A stretch of DNA of 35,352 bases from an uncultured Thiotrichales bacterium (GTDB lineage: Bacteria; Pseudomonadota; Gammaproteobacteria; CAZUMV01): assembly GCA_938041655.1 (NCBI GenBank), contig CALISW010000149.1:1-35352 (forward strand), in the 5' to 3' direction. The notes below the pieces were generated by a model. It did not search any database. It saw nothing but the letters and a program-made list of their open reading frames with translations, and had not been told where the DNA came from. Positions 25,655-34,890 of this stretch are shown here, piece by piece; positions within the stretch are counted from its first letter, which is position 1, and each line of letters opens with the position of its first letter. A program made the translations under genes and the position numbers.

Positions 25655-27183
25655 CTCAATTCTATGTACCATCTGACTCAGCAGCGCGTTCATTGGGAAG
25701 CGATAAGATAGCAACCATGGTGTCGGAGAATTTCAGTGATTGTTCCGTAATCAGAAATGGTAGCCGGGGCTTGTATTGGTTAGAGCCCATGGTCGAAGTG
25801 GAAATTGACGAGGTACGACATGCCTTTGGCCCTATAACCGAACATGATGTTGAGAGCTTGCTTGCAAATGGCACACCCAACGAAGCCCATGAAAAATACT
25901 TAGGTGTGACAAAGAACCTGGAATGGCTTAACAGTCAGGAGAGATTGACCTTTGCTCGTGCCGGTGAGATCGACCCGTTATCGGTCGAAGCTTATCGCTC
26001 ACTCGGCGGTTTTGACGGGCTTGAGAAATCACTGCAGCAATCACCTCAACAAATTATTGATGCTATTAAGGAATCAGGGCTACGAGGGCGTGGTGGCGCT
26101 GCCTTCCCGACTGGCATCAAGTGGCAAACCGTTGCAGATGCCGATGGCGCAAAAAAGTATATTGTATGTAATGCCGATGAAGGTGACTCGGGTACCTATG
26201 CTGATCGCATGATTATGGAGAGTGACCCATATAGCTTGATTGAAGGTATGACTATAGCGGCAATTGCTGTGGGTGCAGATGAAGGCTTTATCTACACCCG
26301 TGCTGAATATCCACAGGCGATTGAAACACTTGAGCATGCGGTGCAACAGGCAGAACAAACAGGCTATCTTGGCCAAAACATTCTAAACAGCGATAACAAC
26401 TTTACCCTGCATGTGCGTAAAGCGGCTGGTGCTTATATATGTGGTGAAGAAACTGCATTACTTGAAAGCCTGGAAGGTAAGCGCGGCATGATTCGCTACA
26501 AACCGCCTCTGCCAGCAATAGAAGGTTTGTTTGGCAAACCTACCGTTGTTAATAATGTTATCAGCCTCGCCAGTGTTCCGGTTATTATGAACAAGGGTGC
26601 TGAGCATTACAAAAATTTTGGCAGTGGACGATCTCGAGGAACGCTCACGGTACAACTGGCCGGCAATGTAAAACGTGGCGGACTATTCGAGCTACCTTTT
26701 GGCACTACCCTGCGACACGTGTTGTACGATTTAGGTGGTGGCACAGCCAGCGGCAGACCAATCAAAGCCGTGCAAGTCGGCGGCCCACTCGGCGCTTACA
26801 TTCCCGAGTCTGATTTTGACACGCCATTGGACTATGAAGAGTTTGCCGCTATTGGCGGCATGCTCGGCCACGGCGGAATCGTAGTGTTTGACGATACGGT
26901 CGATCTTGGTCAGATGGCGCGCTTTGCCATGGAATTTTGCGCGCTGGAATCATGTGGTAAATGCACACCATGCCGCATTGGCGCAGTGCGTGGTGTTGAA
27001 ACCATAGACAAGATTCTTAAAGGTGATGAAGTCACCGCAAATCAGAAAGTGCTTGAAGACTTGTGTCACACAATGATTGATGGTTCTTTATGCGCTTTGG
27101 GTGGCATGGCACCCTTTCCCGTATTGAGTATTATGAAACACTACCCGGATGCACTAGGCACCGGCACCACAAAAACTAGGTGA
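25651..27183 (+). CDS. fdsB: NAD-dependent formate dehydrogenase beta subunit (NuoF-like)
   Basis: This is the diaphorase subunit where FMN reduces NAD+. The N-terminal 120 residues are a degenerate thioredoxin-like domain. The FMN/NAD-binding region has GLRGRGGAAFPTGIKW and CNADEGDSGTYADR. ICGEETALLESLEGKRGMIR follows. The C-terminal 4Fe-4S ligands are Cys435, Cys438, Cys441 and Cys481 (ESCGKCTPCRIG and SLCALGG). Length 510 fits FdsB rather than the shorter NuoF. The gene is coupled to fdsG and precedes fdsA by 4 bases. Confidence 0.96.
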   Translation: MTQFYVPSDSAARSLGSDKIATMVSENFSDCSVIRNGSRGLYWLEPMVEVEIDEVRHAFGPITEHDVESLLANGTPNEAHEKYLGVTKNLEWLNSQERLTFARAGEIDPLSVEAYRSLGGFDGLEKSLQQSPQQIIDAIKESGLRGRGGAAFPTGIKWQTVADADGAKKYIVCNADEGDSGTYADRMIMESDPYSLIEGMTIAAIAVGADEGFIYTRAEYPQAIETLEHAVQQAEQTGYLGQNILNSDNNFTLHVRKAAGAYICGEETALLESLEGKRGMIRYKPPLPAIEGLFGKPTVVNNVISLASVPVIMNKGAEHYKNFGSGRSRGTLTVQLAGNVKRGGLFELPFGTTLRHVLYDLGGGTASGRPIKAVQVGGPLGAYIPESDFDTPLDYEEFAAIGGMLGHGGIVVFDDTVDLGQMARFAMEFCALESCGKCTPCRIGAVRGVETIDKILKGDEVTANQKVLEDLCHTMIDGSLCALGGMAPFPVLSIMKHYPDALGTGTTKTR

Positions 27184-27187
27184 TGTT

Positions 27188-30064
27188 ATGAATGTTGAAT
27201 TCTACAAACGTTTTGGCCCGGAACTGGATTTAGGGACTCCCAAAGTTGAGGCTGACAAATCCGTCTCGCTGAAAATTGATGGCGCGGAAATTCATGTGCC
27301 CGAAGGTACTTCGGTTATGCGTGCTGCCGGATTGGCGGGCATTCAAATACCAAAGTTATGTGCCAGCGAAGATCTGGAAGCATTTGGCTCATGCCGATTA
27401 TGTCTGGTTGAAATTGAAGGTCGCAAAGGTTACCCCGCTTCTTGTACCACCAATGTTGAAGAAGGCATGGTGGTCAAAACCCAGACCGAGCGCATTAGCT
27501 CACTACGTCGCAACGTCATGGAACTGTATATTTCTGACCATCCACTCGATTGCCTGACCTGCCCTACCAACGGTGATTGCCAGTTACAGGATATGGCTGG
27601 CGTCGTCGGATTACGTGACGTTCGTTATGGTTATGAAGGCGAGAACCATCTGCAAGCCGAAAAAGATGAAAGTGGTTCCTACTTCACCTTCGACCCCAGC
27701 AAATGCATTGTCTGCTCTCGTTGTGTGCGAGCCTGTGAAGAACAACAAGGCACCTTTGCCTTAACCATCCAGGGACGTGGCTTCGAATCTAAAGTCGCCG
27801 CCAGTCAGGATGAAGCATTTAAAGATTCTGAATGCGTATCGTGCGGCGCTTGCGTCAAAGCTTGCCCTACGGCAACACTGACAGAAAAAACTGTGATTGA
27901 GTTTGGTATACCTGAAACTGCCACAGTTACCACCTGCGCTTATTGTGGGGTTGGCTGCTCCTTCCGCGCTGAAATGCAGGGCGACAGACTGGTAAGAATG
28001 ATCCCAAATCGTGACGGTCACGCCAATCATGGTCACTCCTGCATCAAAGGCCGTTTTGCGTTTGGTTATTCAACCCACCCCGATCGTATCACCAAACCCA
28101 TGATTCGCGATTCAATTCGTGATCCGTGGCAAGAAGTCAGCTGGGAAGAAGCGCTGTCTCATGCAGCAACTCGCTTCAAGGACATTCAAAAAGAATACGG
28201 TGTTAAATCCATTGGTGGCATTACTTCCAGTCGGTGTACTAACGAAGAAACCTTCTTGGTACAAAAACTGATTCGAGGTGCCTTTGGAAATAATAATGTC
28301 GATACCTGCGCGCGCGTTTGTCATTCACCAACAGGCTACGGCTTAAAAACCACGCTAGGTGAATCTGCCGGCACCCAACAATTTGATTCTGTGATGCAGG
28401 CCGACACAATTATTGTAATGGGCGCTAACCCGACTGATGCGCACCCGGTATTTGCATCGCAAATGAAACGTCGTTTGCGACAAGGCGCCAACCTGATCGT
28501 GATCGATCCTCGTCGCATTGATCTGGTAGACGGCCCGCATGTGAAAGCGGATCATCATTTACAACTCAAGCCCGGCACCAATGTTGCGGTACTCAATTCT
28601 CTGGCACATACCATCATTGATGAAGGACTGGAGAACGAAGAGTACATCCAGGACCGATGTGAACGTGAAGCATATGAAACCTGGCGCGACTTTGTGGCCC
28701 TGCCCGAAAACTCACCTGAAGCGCTGGAAAAAGAAACCGGAGTACCAGCCACAGAAATTCGCGCCGCAGCACGCCTCTATGCCAACGTAGAGAATGGCGC
28801 TATTTATTATGGCCTGGGTGTTACTGAACACAGTCAGGGTTCCACCACCGTTATGGGTATTGCCAACCTGGCGATGGTTACGGGTAACGTTGGTCGTGCT
28901 GGTGTTGGTGTTAATCCGCTGCGTGGACAAAACAATGTTCAAGGCGCTTGCGACATGGGCTCTTTTCCTCACGAGCTACCCGGCTATCGCCATGTTTCTG
29001 ATGGCACGGTTCGCGCGATGTTTGAAAAAGAATGGCAAGTCACACTTGACCCCGAGCCCGGTTTCCGCATTCCTAATATGTTCGATTACGCTGTTGAAGG
29101 CAGCTTCAAAGGCATGTACATACAAGGCGAAGACATGGCACAGTCAGACCCTGACACTCAGCACGTCACCAAAGCTTTGATGTCGATGGAATGTGTTGTA
29201 GTGCAGGATATATTCCTGAATGAAACCTCAAAGTACGCCCACGTATTTTTACCCGGCTCATCTTTCCTGGAAAAGAATGGGACCTTCACTAACGCCGAAA
29301 GACGCATCTCACCTGTACGCAAAGTGATGGAACCATTAGCAGGAAAAGAAGACTGGGAAGTCACCGTCGCCCTGTCGAATGCAATGGGTTATAAGATGGA
29401 TTATTCACATCCATCCGAGATCATGGATGAGATTGCTCGACTAACACCAACTTTCACCGGTGTAAGTTACGAGAAGTTAGATCGTCTGGGTAGTATTCAA
29501 TGGCCCTGTAACGAAGAGGCCCCCGAAGGCACACCCACCATGCACATTGATGAGTTTGGACGCGGCAAAGGCTTTTTCGCACCAACACCCTATGTGGCAA
29601 CCGATGAACGCAGCACTCGGAAATTCCCGCTACTGCTTACTACCGGTCGCATTCTGTCGCAATACAATGTTGGTGCTCAAACCCGGCGCACCGAGAACAA
29701 CGAATACCATGGCGAAGATCGCCTCGAAATCCATCCTGCAGATGCAGAAGTCAGAGGCATTAAACAGGATGCCTGGGTCGGTATACAATCTCGTGCCGGT
29801 GAAACGGTGATGCGAGCCGACATTACCGAACGCGTCCAACCAGGTGTGGTTTATACCACCTTCCATTTTCCAGAATCTGGTGCAAATGTGGTAACGACAG
29901 ACAATAGTGACTGGGCAACCAACTGCCCTGAATATAAAGTCACGGCAGTACAGGCGTACCCTGTCAGCCAACCATCAGAGTGGCAGCGTAACTTTAAAGC
30001 CTACTCCAAAGAACAAGCTGAGCTGGTTTCGAAGCGTAAACGTGACGACAAGGCAAAAGCCTGA
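27188..30064 (+). CDS. fdsA: NAD-dependent formate dehydrogenase alpha subunit (molybdopterin, Cys-type)
   Basis: This is the catalytic subunit that oxidises formate to CO2 at a bis-MGD molybdenum centre. Visible cofactor sites: 2Fe-2S (Cys58, 69, 72, 86); NuoG-type His118/Cys122/125/131; two ferredoxin-like 4Fe-4S sets (Cys173/176/179/183 and 216/219/222/226); and the MopB 4Fe-4S set (Cys250/253/257/285). The active-site pair is Cys378-His379 in CARVCHSPTG, encoded by TGT, so it is a Cys not a selenocysteine enzyme. Length 958 matches FdsA of Rhodobacter and Ralstonia relatives. It is followed directly by fdsD. Confidence 0.97.
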   Translation: MNVEFYKRFGPELDLGTPKVEADKSVSLKIDGAEIHVPEGTSVMRAAGLAGIQIPKLCASEDLEAFGSCRLCLVEIEGRKGYPASCTTNVEEGMVVKTQTERISSLRRNVMELYISDHPLDCLTCPTNGDCQLQDMAGVVGLRDVRYGYEGENHLQAEKDESGSYFTFDPSKCIVCSRCVRACEEQQGTFALTIQGRGFESKVAASQDEAFKDSECVSCGACVKACPTATLTEKTVIEFGIPETATVTTCAYCGVGCSFRAEMQGDRLVRMIPNRDGHANHGHSCIKGRFAFGYSTHPDRITKPMIRDSIRDPWQEVSWEEALSHAATRFKDIQKEYGVKSIGGITSSRCTNEETFLVQKLIRGAFGNNNVDTCARVCHSPTGYGLKTTLGESAGTQQFDSVMQADTIIVMGANPTDAHPVFASQMKRRLRQGANLIVIDPRRIDLVDGPHVKADHHLQLKPGTNVAVLNSLAHTIIDEGLENEEYIQDRCEREAYETWRDFVALPENSPEALEKETGVPATEIRAAARLYANVENGAIYYGLGVTEHSQGSTTVMGIANLAMVTGNVGRAGVGVNPLRGQNNVQGACDMGSFPHELPGYRHVSDGTVRAMFEKEWQVTLDPEPGFRIPNMFDYAVEGSFKGMYIQGEDMAQSDPDTQHVTKALMSMECVVVQDIFLNETSKYAHVFLPGSSFLEKNGTFTNAERRISPVRKVMEPLAGKEDWEVTVALSNAMGYKMDYSHPSEIMDEIARLTPTFTGVSYEKLDRLGSIQWPCNEEAPEGTPTMHIDEFGRGKGFFAPTPYVATDERSTRKFPLLLTTGRILSQYNVGAQTRRTENNEYHGEDRLEIHPADAEVRGIKQDAWVGIQSRAGETVMRADITERVQPGVVYTTFHFPESGANVVTTDNSDWATNCPEYKVTAVQAYPVSQPSEWQRNFKAYSKEQAELVSKRKRDDKAKA

Positions 30065-30068
30065 AGCC

Positions 30069-30287
30069 ATGAGTGACCTGGACGCAAAATTGATCAAGAT
30101 GGGCGAGCAGATTGTAAGCAATTGTTCGTTTTCAAATGATCAGGAAGTCGTAATTGCCAAAGTTGCAGATCATTTACAACGCTTCTGGGATCCCAGAATG
30201 CGCACTGCGATTAAAAAAAATCTGAATGACAATCCCGATGCTGCAAGTGATGTGCTGAAAAATGCAGTGAATCAACTAACCACATAA
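30069..30287 (+). CDS. fdsD: Formate dehydrogenase delta subunit
   Basis: A small subunit of 72 residues, with HLQRFWDPRMRTAI as the family hallmark. It is known to be part of soluble Fds-type complexes, probably structural. The start ATG at 30069 is 4 bases after the fdsA stop; an in-frame upstream extension overlaps fdsA and is not conserved. In most fds operons fdsC (FdhD-like sulfurtransferase) lies between fdsA and fdsD, and here it does not. No promoter or strong terminator is seen after it. Confidence 0.9.
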   Translation: MSDLDAKLIKMGEQIVSNCSFSNDQEVVIAKVADHLQRFWDPRMRTAIKKNLNDNPDAASDVLKNAVNQLTT

Positions 30288-30431
30288 CAGCTGGCAGGAA
30301 AACCACATAAGCTGTCTAGGCACCGTGTGCCAAGTCCATCAAACCTAACCTCAAGAAGATACGACTAAAATACAACGTACTCACAAGGTTACCTGGAAAC
30401 GAAGAGCTGTAAATCACTTCCAGCTTGCCTT

Positions 30432-32360
30432 TTAGGCAAGCATAAATTCATCAAAAAACTCAGCTAATTCATCGTGTGCTGTGAGTGGCAAGATACTGGC
30501 AATGTGTTGATCGGGACGTACGATAACCACACACCCACTTAAGCGATCTATGCTTCGCTGTTCAAAGATGTCGTTACCTTCATCAGCATGAAATACCTTT
30601 TCGTAATCTCTCAATCCGTATTTTCCTTTGGCCGGCCACAGAAATTCCGGTAGGTCTGTAATAGACAAATCTTGCTGCTGAAAAACAGCATAGACATCAA
30701 TAATTGAGTCATGGTCCATACCTTCAGGTGTGTACTTTCGTACAGGAGAATCATCTGAGGTTGCTAAAAATTGTATGAGCTGGTGTGCAGCTGAAGTGGT
30801 GTCCACAGGAATTTGTTGATTGCCGAAAATAAACAATCGCCAGCGTCCATCCGCTTTATTCAGATGCCCTAAATGTTGTCTTGCACCATCGGCAACTCGT
30901 ATCGCTTCGGCAGAATGAAATCGTTGCCCAATCATGAAGCCACTGGCCAAATGTTGATGTTCTTCACCGGTACAGATGTAGGAAGGGTTGTACTCAATAG
31001 AGGTACCCGCAACAAAACCGTTTTGTCTGGCCATGAATTTTTCAATGTCAGCCGTGTTGGTTTTAGCCTCAGGGGCATTGTTGTCTGAGGTCGGGCGCGT
31101 AGCCACCAGCTTTGACAATTGTCTATCTGCTTCTATCAACTGAAAGGCCACTTTTCGCCGCTCTGTAGAGTAGGTTTGCAACAATTTTGGATGACTTGTT
31201 CCCTTTAAAACAGAGGCGACTTTCCACCCCAGATTAAAGGTGTCTGGCAATGATGTGTTTAAACCCCAACCGCCTTTGGGACTATGAGTGTGACAGGCAT
31301 CACCTGCCACAAAAGCGCGTGGAATAAGATCGTCTGGATTATCAACCGGAGTGTCGTCAAAACGCTCTGCTATTCGTTGCCCCACTTCATAGATTGACCA
31401 CCAGGCAACTTCCTTAACTTCTAATGTATAGGGATGCATAATTTGCTGCGCTTTTGCGATGACATCTTCGGCGTCAAGATTGAGATCTGATGCGCGTTGA
31501 TCTTTGCCCAAGAGACCTAGCTCCACATAAAATCTAACCAAGTAACCACCTTCGCGCGGTATGGTCATCACTGCGCCGTGTTCTTTTGATTGAATGAAAC
31601 TCTTAACTCTTATATCGGGAAAATCAGTTACAAACAAAAGATCCATCACCCCCCAGGCTTTATTAGCTGAATCACCTTCTAAAGCAATAGACAGGCTTTT
31701 TCGAACCGTGCTTCTAGCCCCATCACAACCAACCACAAATCGCGCCCGAACTGTTTCGGTCTTGGGTGTTTGAGGATCATCGCATCGCTCAAACGTTGCA
31801 GTAATTGGGTGAGCGTTTAGATCTTGAGTCACGGCTGGATCAACATCGAGTTCTACCAAGCGACGACTATAATGGGGAACGAGGTGCGTGACCGAGTTCT
31901 TCATCCCTTCCAGTAATAACTCATGCAGTCGAGCCTGGTTAACAATACTGTGAGTAAATTCTGACAGACCAATTCTCGCATCAGATATTTTGTGGGTGCG
32001 CTTGATGTTTTCGGGGTTTTCACTATCTGGCTCCCAGAATGTATTCTGCATAAGCCGGTAGGCTTCTTTAACAATCATCTCACTACTGTTAAACGCTTCC
32101 ATAATCTCTATGGTGCGACAAGATATGCCATCTGCTCGCCCAAACATTAGTGGGCCCGATTCAAGATCAGCGATACAGGTTGTTATGTCACTAAACTCTG
32201 ATAGCTGCCTTGCCATGGTTAGACCCGCAGGACCACAACCGACAATCAGCACATCCACTTCGTTTGGAAGATCTACCATGGGCGGTATAGCTGCTGGCTC
32301 TCGAGCGGAATCCGGAATCTGATAGTTACCGGGTTTAAAACCATTCAGGTGGTATTGCAC
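30432..32360 (-). CDS. FAD-dependent aromatic monooxygenase, 3-hydroxybenzoate 4-monooxygenase (MobA)-like
   Basis: This is a phenol-hydroxylase-type flavoprotein that would add a hydroxyl group to a hydroxy-aromatic acid using NADPH and O2. The start MQYHLNGFKPGN is typical of MobA. The dinucleotide motif VLIVGCGPAGLTMA is at 37-50, CDGARSTVRK in the middle, and the GD motif AFVAGDACHTHSPKGG follows. The C-terminal thioredoxin-like domain ends VVIVRPDQHIASILPL. Length 642 matches the family. MobA makes protocatechuate from 3-hydroxybenzoate, but relatives differ in substrate. No ring-cleavage gene is adjacent. The hairpin GCTTGCC/GGCAAGC at 30423-30441 straddles the stop codon and lacks a U-run. 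Confidence 0.88.
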   Translation of the reverse strand: MQYHLNGFKPGNYQIPDSAREPAAIPPMVDLPNEVDVLIVGCGPAGLTMARQLSEFSDITTCIADLESGPLMFGRADGISCRTIEIMEAFNSSEMIVKEAYRLMQNTFWEPDSENPENIKRTHKISDARIGLSEFTHSIVNQARLHELLLEGMKNSVTHLVPHYSRRLVELDVDPAVTQDLNAHPITATFERCDDPQTPKTETVRARFVVGCDGARSTVRKSLSIALEGDSANKAWGVMDLLFVTDFPDIRVKSFIQSKEHGAVMTIPREGGYLVRFYVELGLLGKDQRASDLNLDAEDVIAKAQQIMHPYTLEVKEVAWWSIYEVGQRIAERFDDTPVDNPDDLIPRAFVAGDACHTHSPKGGWGLNTSLPDTFNLGWKVASVLKGTSHPKLLQTYSTERRKVAFQLIEADRQLSKLVATRPTSDNNAPEAKTNTADIEKFMARQNGFVAGTSIEYNPSYICTGEEHQHLASGFMIGQRFHSAEAIRVADGARQHLGHLNKADGRWRLFIFGNQQIPVDTTSAAHQLIQFLATSDDSPVRKYTPEGMDHDSIIDVYAVFQQQDLSITDLPEFLWPAKGKYGLRDYEKVFHADEGNDIFEQRSIDRLSGCVVIVRPDQHIASILPLTAHDELAEFFDEFMLA

Positions 32361-32798
32361 GGCATTACTCTCCTTGCCAAAGATACTATTTTATAATTAC
32401 TGTTTGTTTATGGGTAAAGTCTACATGAATTATCCACTAAGCCTGACACCTAAAAGAGAGCCAACCAACTTTCAAACGATGTCGTTAAAGTTACTAATGG
32501 CACTAATTCTTTGGGGTAGAGTGCGGTTGAATTTCAATCGAGAAACTAAAAGTAACGGTAAACAATAACAGCACCATCCTGAAAGCCGGCGATGCCCATT
32601 ATTTTGCATCGAGCCGACCACACCAATTTCAAAATGTTGGCAAAGCGACGTGTGAACTAATCTCGGCTTGCACCCCACCCACTTTTTGAAACTATGACTT
32701 TACTCACGCTGATCCAGATTTTCTTCTTTTAGTGTTGACGGTAAAGACACTCACGCTTTCTTATAATTTAACGGTGTTTTTACCAATCAGTGACAACA
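32361..32798. other. Non-coding stretch around the cupin remnant
   Basis: Apart from the cupin-like remnant (32531-32689), nothing coding was recognised. The plus-strand frame 32374-32568 shows no family resemblance and may be another piece of the decayed gene. The MobA-like promoter should lie at the left end. An A/T-rich region with short repeats (AGTGT/ACACT, 32731-32750) lies ahead of the MFS stop codon. Confidence 0.45.
32531..32689 (+). pseudogene. Remnant of a cupin-domain transcriptional regulator (C-terminal end)
   Basis: This 53-codon frame has no start and follows a TGA. It reads LKVTVNNNSTILKAGDAHYF, then SSRPHQFQNVG and ends ISACTPPTF before a stop. That matches the final strands of the cupin domain in XRE-family regulators (LKAGD, PHxFxN, the TPPTF ending). 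The HTH part is not recoverable upstream, and the surrounding 32361-32530 sequence has short frames of no clear homology. It lies divergent to the MobA-like gene, where its regulator would be expected. I infer a decayed regulator gene. Confidence 0.65.
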
Positions 32799-34100
32799 TT
32801 ATTCAGATAATATATTCGAATTACTTTCGCTAACTCGGCCATCATACTTTCGGCCCAGCCATACTCCAACCCACGCCCACACCGCAGCTATACCAGCGCC
32901 TACCAGAGATACGGCAACCAAGCCTAAACCCAGACCCTGTGTCAGACCAGCAAACGCCAAACTGCTCACCGCATCGCCACCGCGGTACAAAACAATATCA
33001 ATCACCGGTTTTGCCTTGTAACGATCTTCCTGGGACACTTCAGTAAATAACATTTCGCGAGCTGGACGGGTGATAGCGTAATTACCCGAGCGGCGTGCCA
33101 CTTGTAGTGCGAGCAATACGGTGAGCACAGGTGCGAAGGCCAGAATCAATAATGCCAAGACAACGAACACCGGCAACAATGCCAGCGTGGTTGGCATACC
33201 AAACTTTCTAACGATTCGACTGGTAGCAAAAAAGGCGATACCGAAAGTCAGTGTATTTACTATCCAATCTATACCACCAAGAATCTGCGTTCTCTCTGCA
33301 CGGGTGTAATCAGCAAGAAGGTTTTTTTGCTCAAAATAGATAAAAGACCCTACAAAGGTATACAGCACCAGAAAAACAGCGATCGATAATAGATAAGGAT
33401 TGGTTAAGACAGTTTTAAACCCATGCCACCAATGCCCTCCCAGTTTTATCTGGCTCAGATCAGCCATAACATCAGTATTACCCAGCTCATGGTCTTTTAA
33501 ACGATATATATAGAAGACCAATGGAATCACGAGAATCAAACCACACGAAGCAACCAGCATCAGCATATCAACGCCAACTTTTTTGGCAAAAGCAGTCGCT
33601 ACGCCTGAACCAATGATTGCACCTAGACTGGCACCTGCGGCAATGATGGCGAACAAGCGTTTGGCTTGCTCTTGATTAAAGGTATCTGCCATCAAGCTCC
33701 AGAATACGGAGACATGAAACAAAGCAAATACGCTGACCCAGACATAAAAGGCTTTATCTATCAGGGTTCGGTCATCCAGAGTACCCGCTAAAAAGTAATA
33801 CGATATAAAGGACACTGCAAAACAGGCATAGACTGATGGCACCAGTATCTTGAACTTTATTCGCGACACGGCCAGACCATAAACAGCAACCAGTATGGCG
33901 CTGATAAAGAAATTAATATTCCATAAAAAACTGACTTCGAGATCAGACCAATCACTTGCCATGGCATCCCGCACCGGGCGCAAAATGAAGTAGGAAAGCA
34001 TCAACAAGAATACAAAAACAAAGGAAACCGCAGTTGCCTTCCATTCACTTTGTTCGATAAGAAAAATCCTGTTGAGTAAACTTGGTTGTTGTTCGTTCAT
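32799..34100 (-). CDS. MFS-type membrane protein, ATP/ADP (NTP/NDP) carrier-like
   Basis: This is a 433-residue protein with about 10-12 membrane helices. The first cytoplasmic loop and helix carry SYFILRPVRDAMASDWS, a motif seen in the nucleotide-carrier (AAA family, Tlc-like) branch of the major facilitator group. LFAIIAAGASLGAIIGSG and RSGNYAITRPAREMLFTEVSQEDRYKAK also fit that group. Such proteins in free-living bacteria have no proven substrate. It follows the OsmC-family gene by 8 bases on the same strand, so they are probably cotranscribed. The start MNEQQP has only a weak ribosome site. Confidence 0.85.
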   Translation of the reverse strand: MNEQQPSLLNRIFLIEQSEWKATAVSFVFVFLLMLSYFILRPVRDAMASDWSDLEVSFLWNINFFISAILVAVYGLAVSRIKFKILVPSVYACFAVSFISYYFLAGTLDDRTLIDKAFYVWVSVFALFHVSVFWSLMADTFNQEQAKRLFAIIAAGASLGAIIGSGVATAFAKKVGVDMLMLVASCGLILVIPLVFYIYRLKDHELGNTDVMADLSQIKLGGHWWHGFKTVLTNPYLLSIAVFLVLYTFVGSFIYFEQKNLLADYTRAERTQILGGIDWIVNTLTFGIAFFATSRIVRKFGMPTTLALLPVFVVLALLILAFAPVLTVLLALQVARRSGNYAITRPAREMLFTEVSQEDRYKAKPVIDIVLYRGGDAVSSLAFAGLTQGLGLGLVAVSLVGAGIAAVWAWVGVWLGRKYDGRVSESNSNILSE

Positions 34101-34108
34101 GCTTCAAG

Positions 34109-34543
34109 CTAAGCCGTCGATACACTGGTTTGTAACTTGATTTCGGCACTCATCGAGTTGGTAATCAAGCAGGACTCTTCTGCTTTTTCGAGTAACTTTT
34201 CAGCTTTTTCATGACTCACTTCTTCCGGCACTACCAGTGTTGCTTGAATCTGCATTTCAGTAAACTTCATGACTCTACCATCTCGATCAAGTACTCCAAC
34301 GACATTAACCGAGAGCTCAGTAAATGGCAATTTCGAAGCGTTAGCAATTGCCCTGAAACCCAACATAAAACAGTCTGCCACTGCTGCAGTGAGCAATGTC
34401 TCTGGTGACCAACGCCCGCCGGGGCCACCAAACTCTGCAGGCGCTTCACTAGCGATATCATCCAGACCTTCCGATGAAAGCGTGACATTACCGTTGTTGC
34501 TGGCATGTCCGGTAACGGTGTAGTGATGTGGAAATGGGTGCAT
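34109..34543 (-). CDS. OsmC/Ohr family peroxide-reducing protein
   Basis: OsmC-type proteins reduce organic peroxides with a pair of cysteines. The 144-residue product has the typical fold. The two cysteines are in AAVADCFMLGF and EESCLITNSM, the expected peroxidatic/resolving pair. GGRWSPETLLTAAVADCF is the family signature. I chose the ATG at 34543 because GGAG lies 6 bases upstream; the ATG at 34555 overlaps that ribosome site. It is the first gene of a probable operon with the MFS-type gene. A dyad ACTTG-N9-CAAGT (34579-34597) lies just upstream and might be an operator. Confidence 0.9.
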   Translation of the reverse strand: MHPFPHHYTVTGHASNNGNVTLSSEGLDDIASEAPAEFGGPGGRWSPETLLTAAVADCFMLGFRAIANASKLPFTELSVNVVGVLDRDGRVMKFTEMQIQATLVVPEEVSHEKAEKLLEKAEESCLITNSMSAEIKLQTSVSTA

Positions 34544-34890
34544 GGTTAACTCCATATTTTATTCTGTGGCCACATGATACTTGAGTCACGAGCAAGTAGG
34601 TAATAAGTAAGCAATCGTTTCATTTTCTTGGCCGTCAATTTCCATTAATCATAAGGCCCGTCTTGTCTCTTTGGGCCCTGATAAAAGAACGATAACCTCA
34701 ATAAAAAGGCATCTTTCTCATAACTGCAATAAAGATAATACAACAACCTATTTTCATATTTGGCAGTGATAAAATTAATTGTGATTTGTGAAAACGAAGA
34801 AGTAATCTTCAACCCCGCTTTCAGTTTTTAGTCGAGTGGAGATTTGGAAAACGAAATCAGCTTATTAACTGCACAAAGTAATAAATGCGT
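34544..34890. other. Intergenic region, OsmC-family gene / SGNH hydrolase
   Basis: No coding frame found. It contains the dyad ACTTG-N9-CAAGT (34579-34597) near the OsmC start and a GC-rich hairpin GGCCC/GGGCC (34655-34677, 13-base loop). Read on the minus strand the hairpin is followed by TTATGATT, so it could be a weak terminator for the SGNH gene. The rest is A/T-rich. Confidence 0.4.

Noticed and set aside
30316-30333. Small hairpin GGCAC/GTGCC after fdsD
   Set aside because: Only 5 bp with a 3-base loop and no U-run, so it is not a convincing terminator.
32374-32568. Plus-strand frame of 64 codons beginning MPKILFYNYC
   Set aside because: No recognisable domain or convincing ribosome site; it overlaps the decayed regulator area and is more likely a chance frame.
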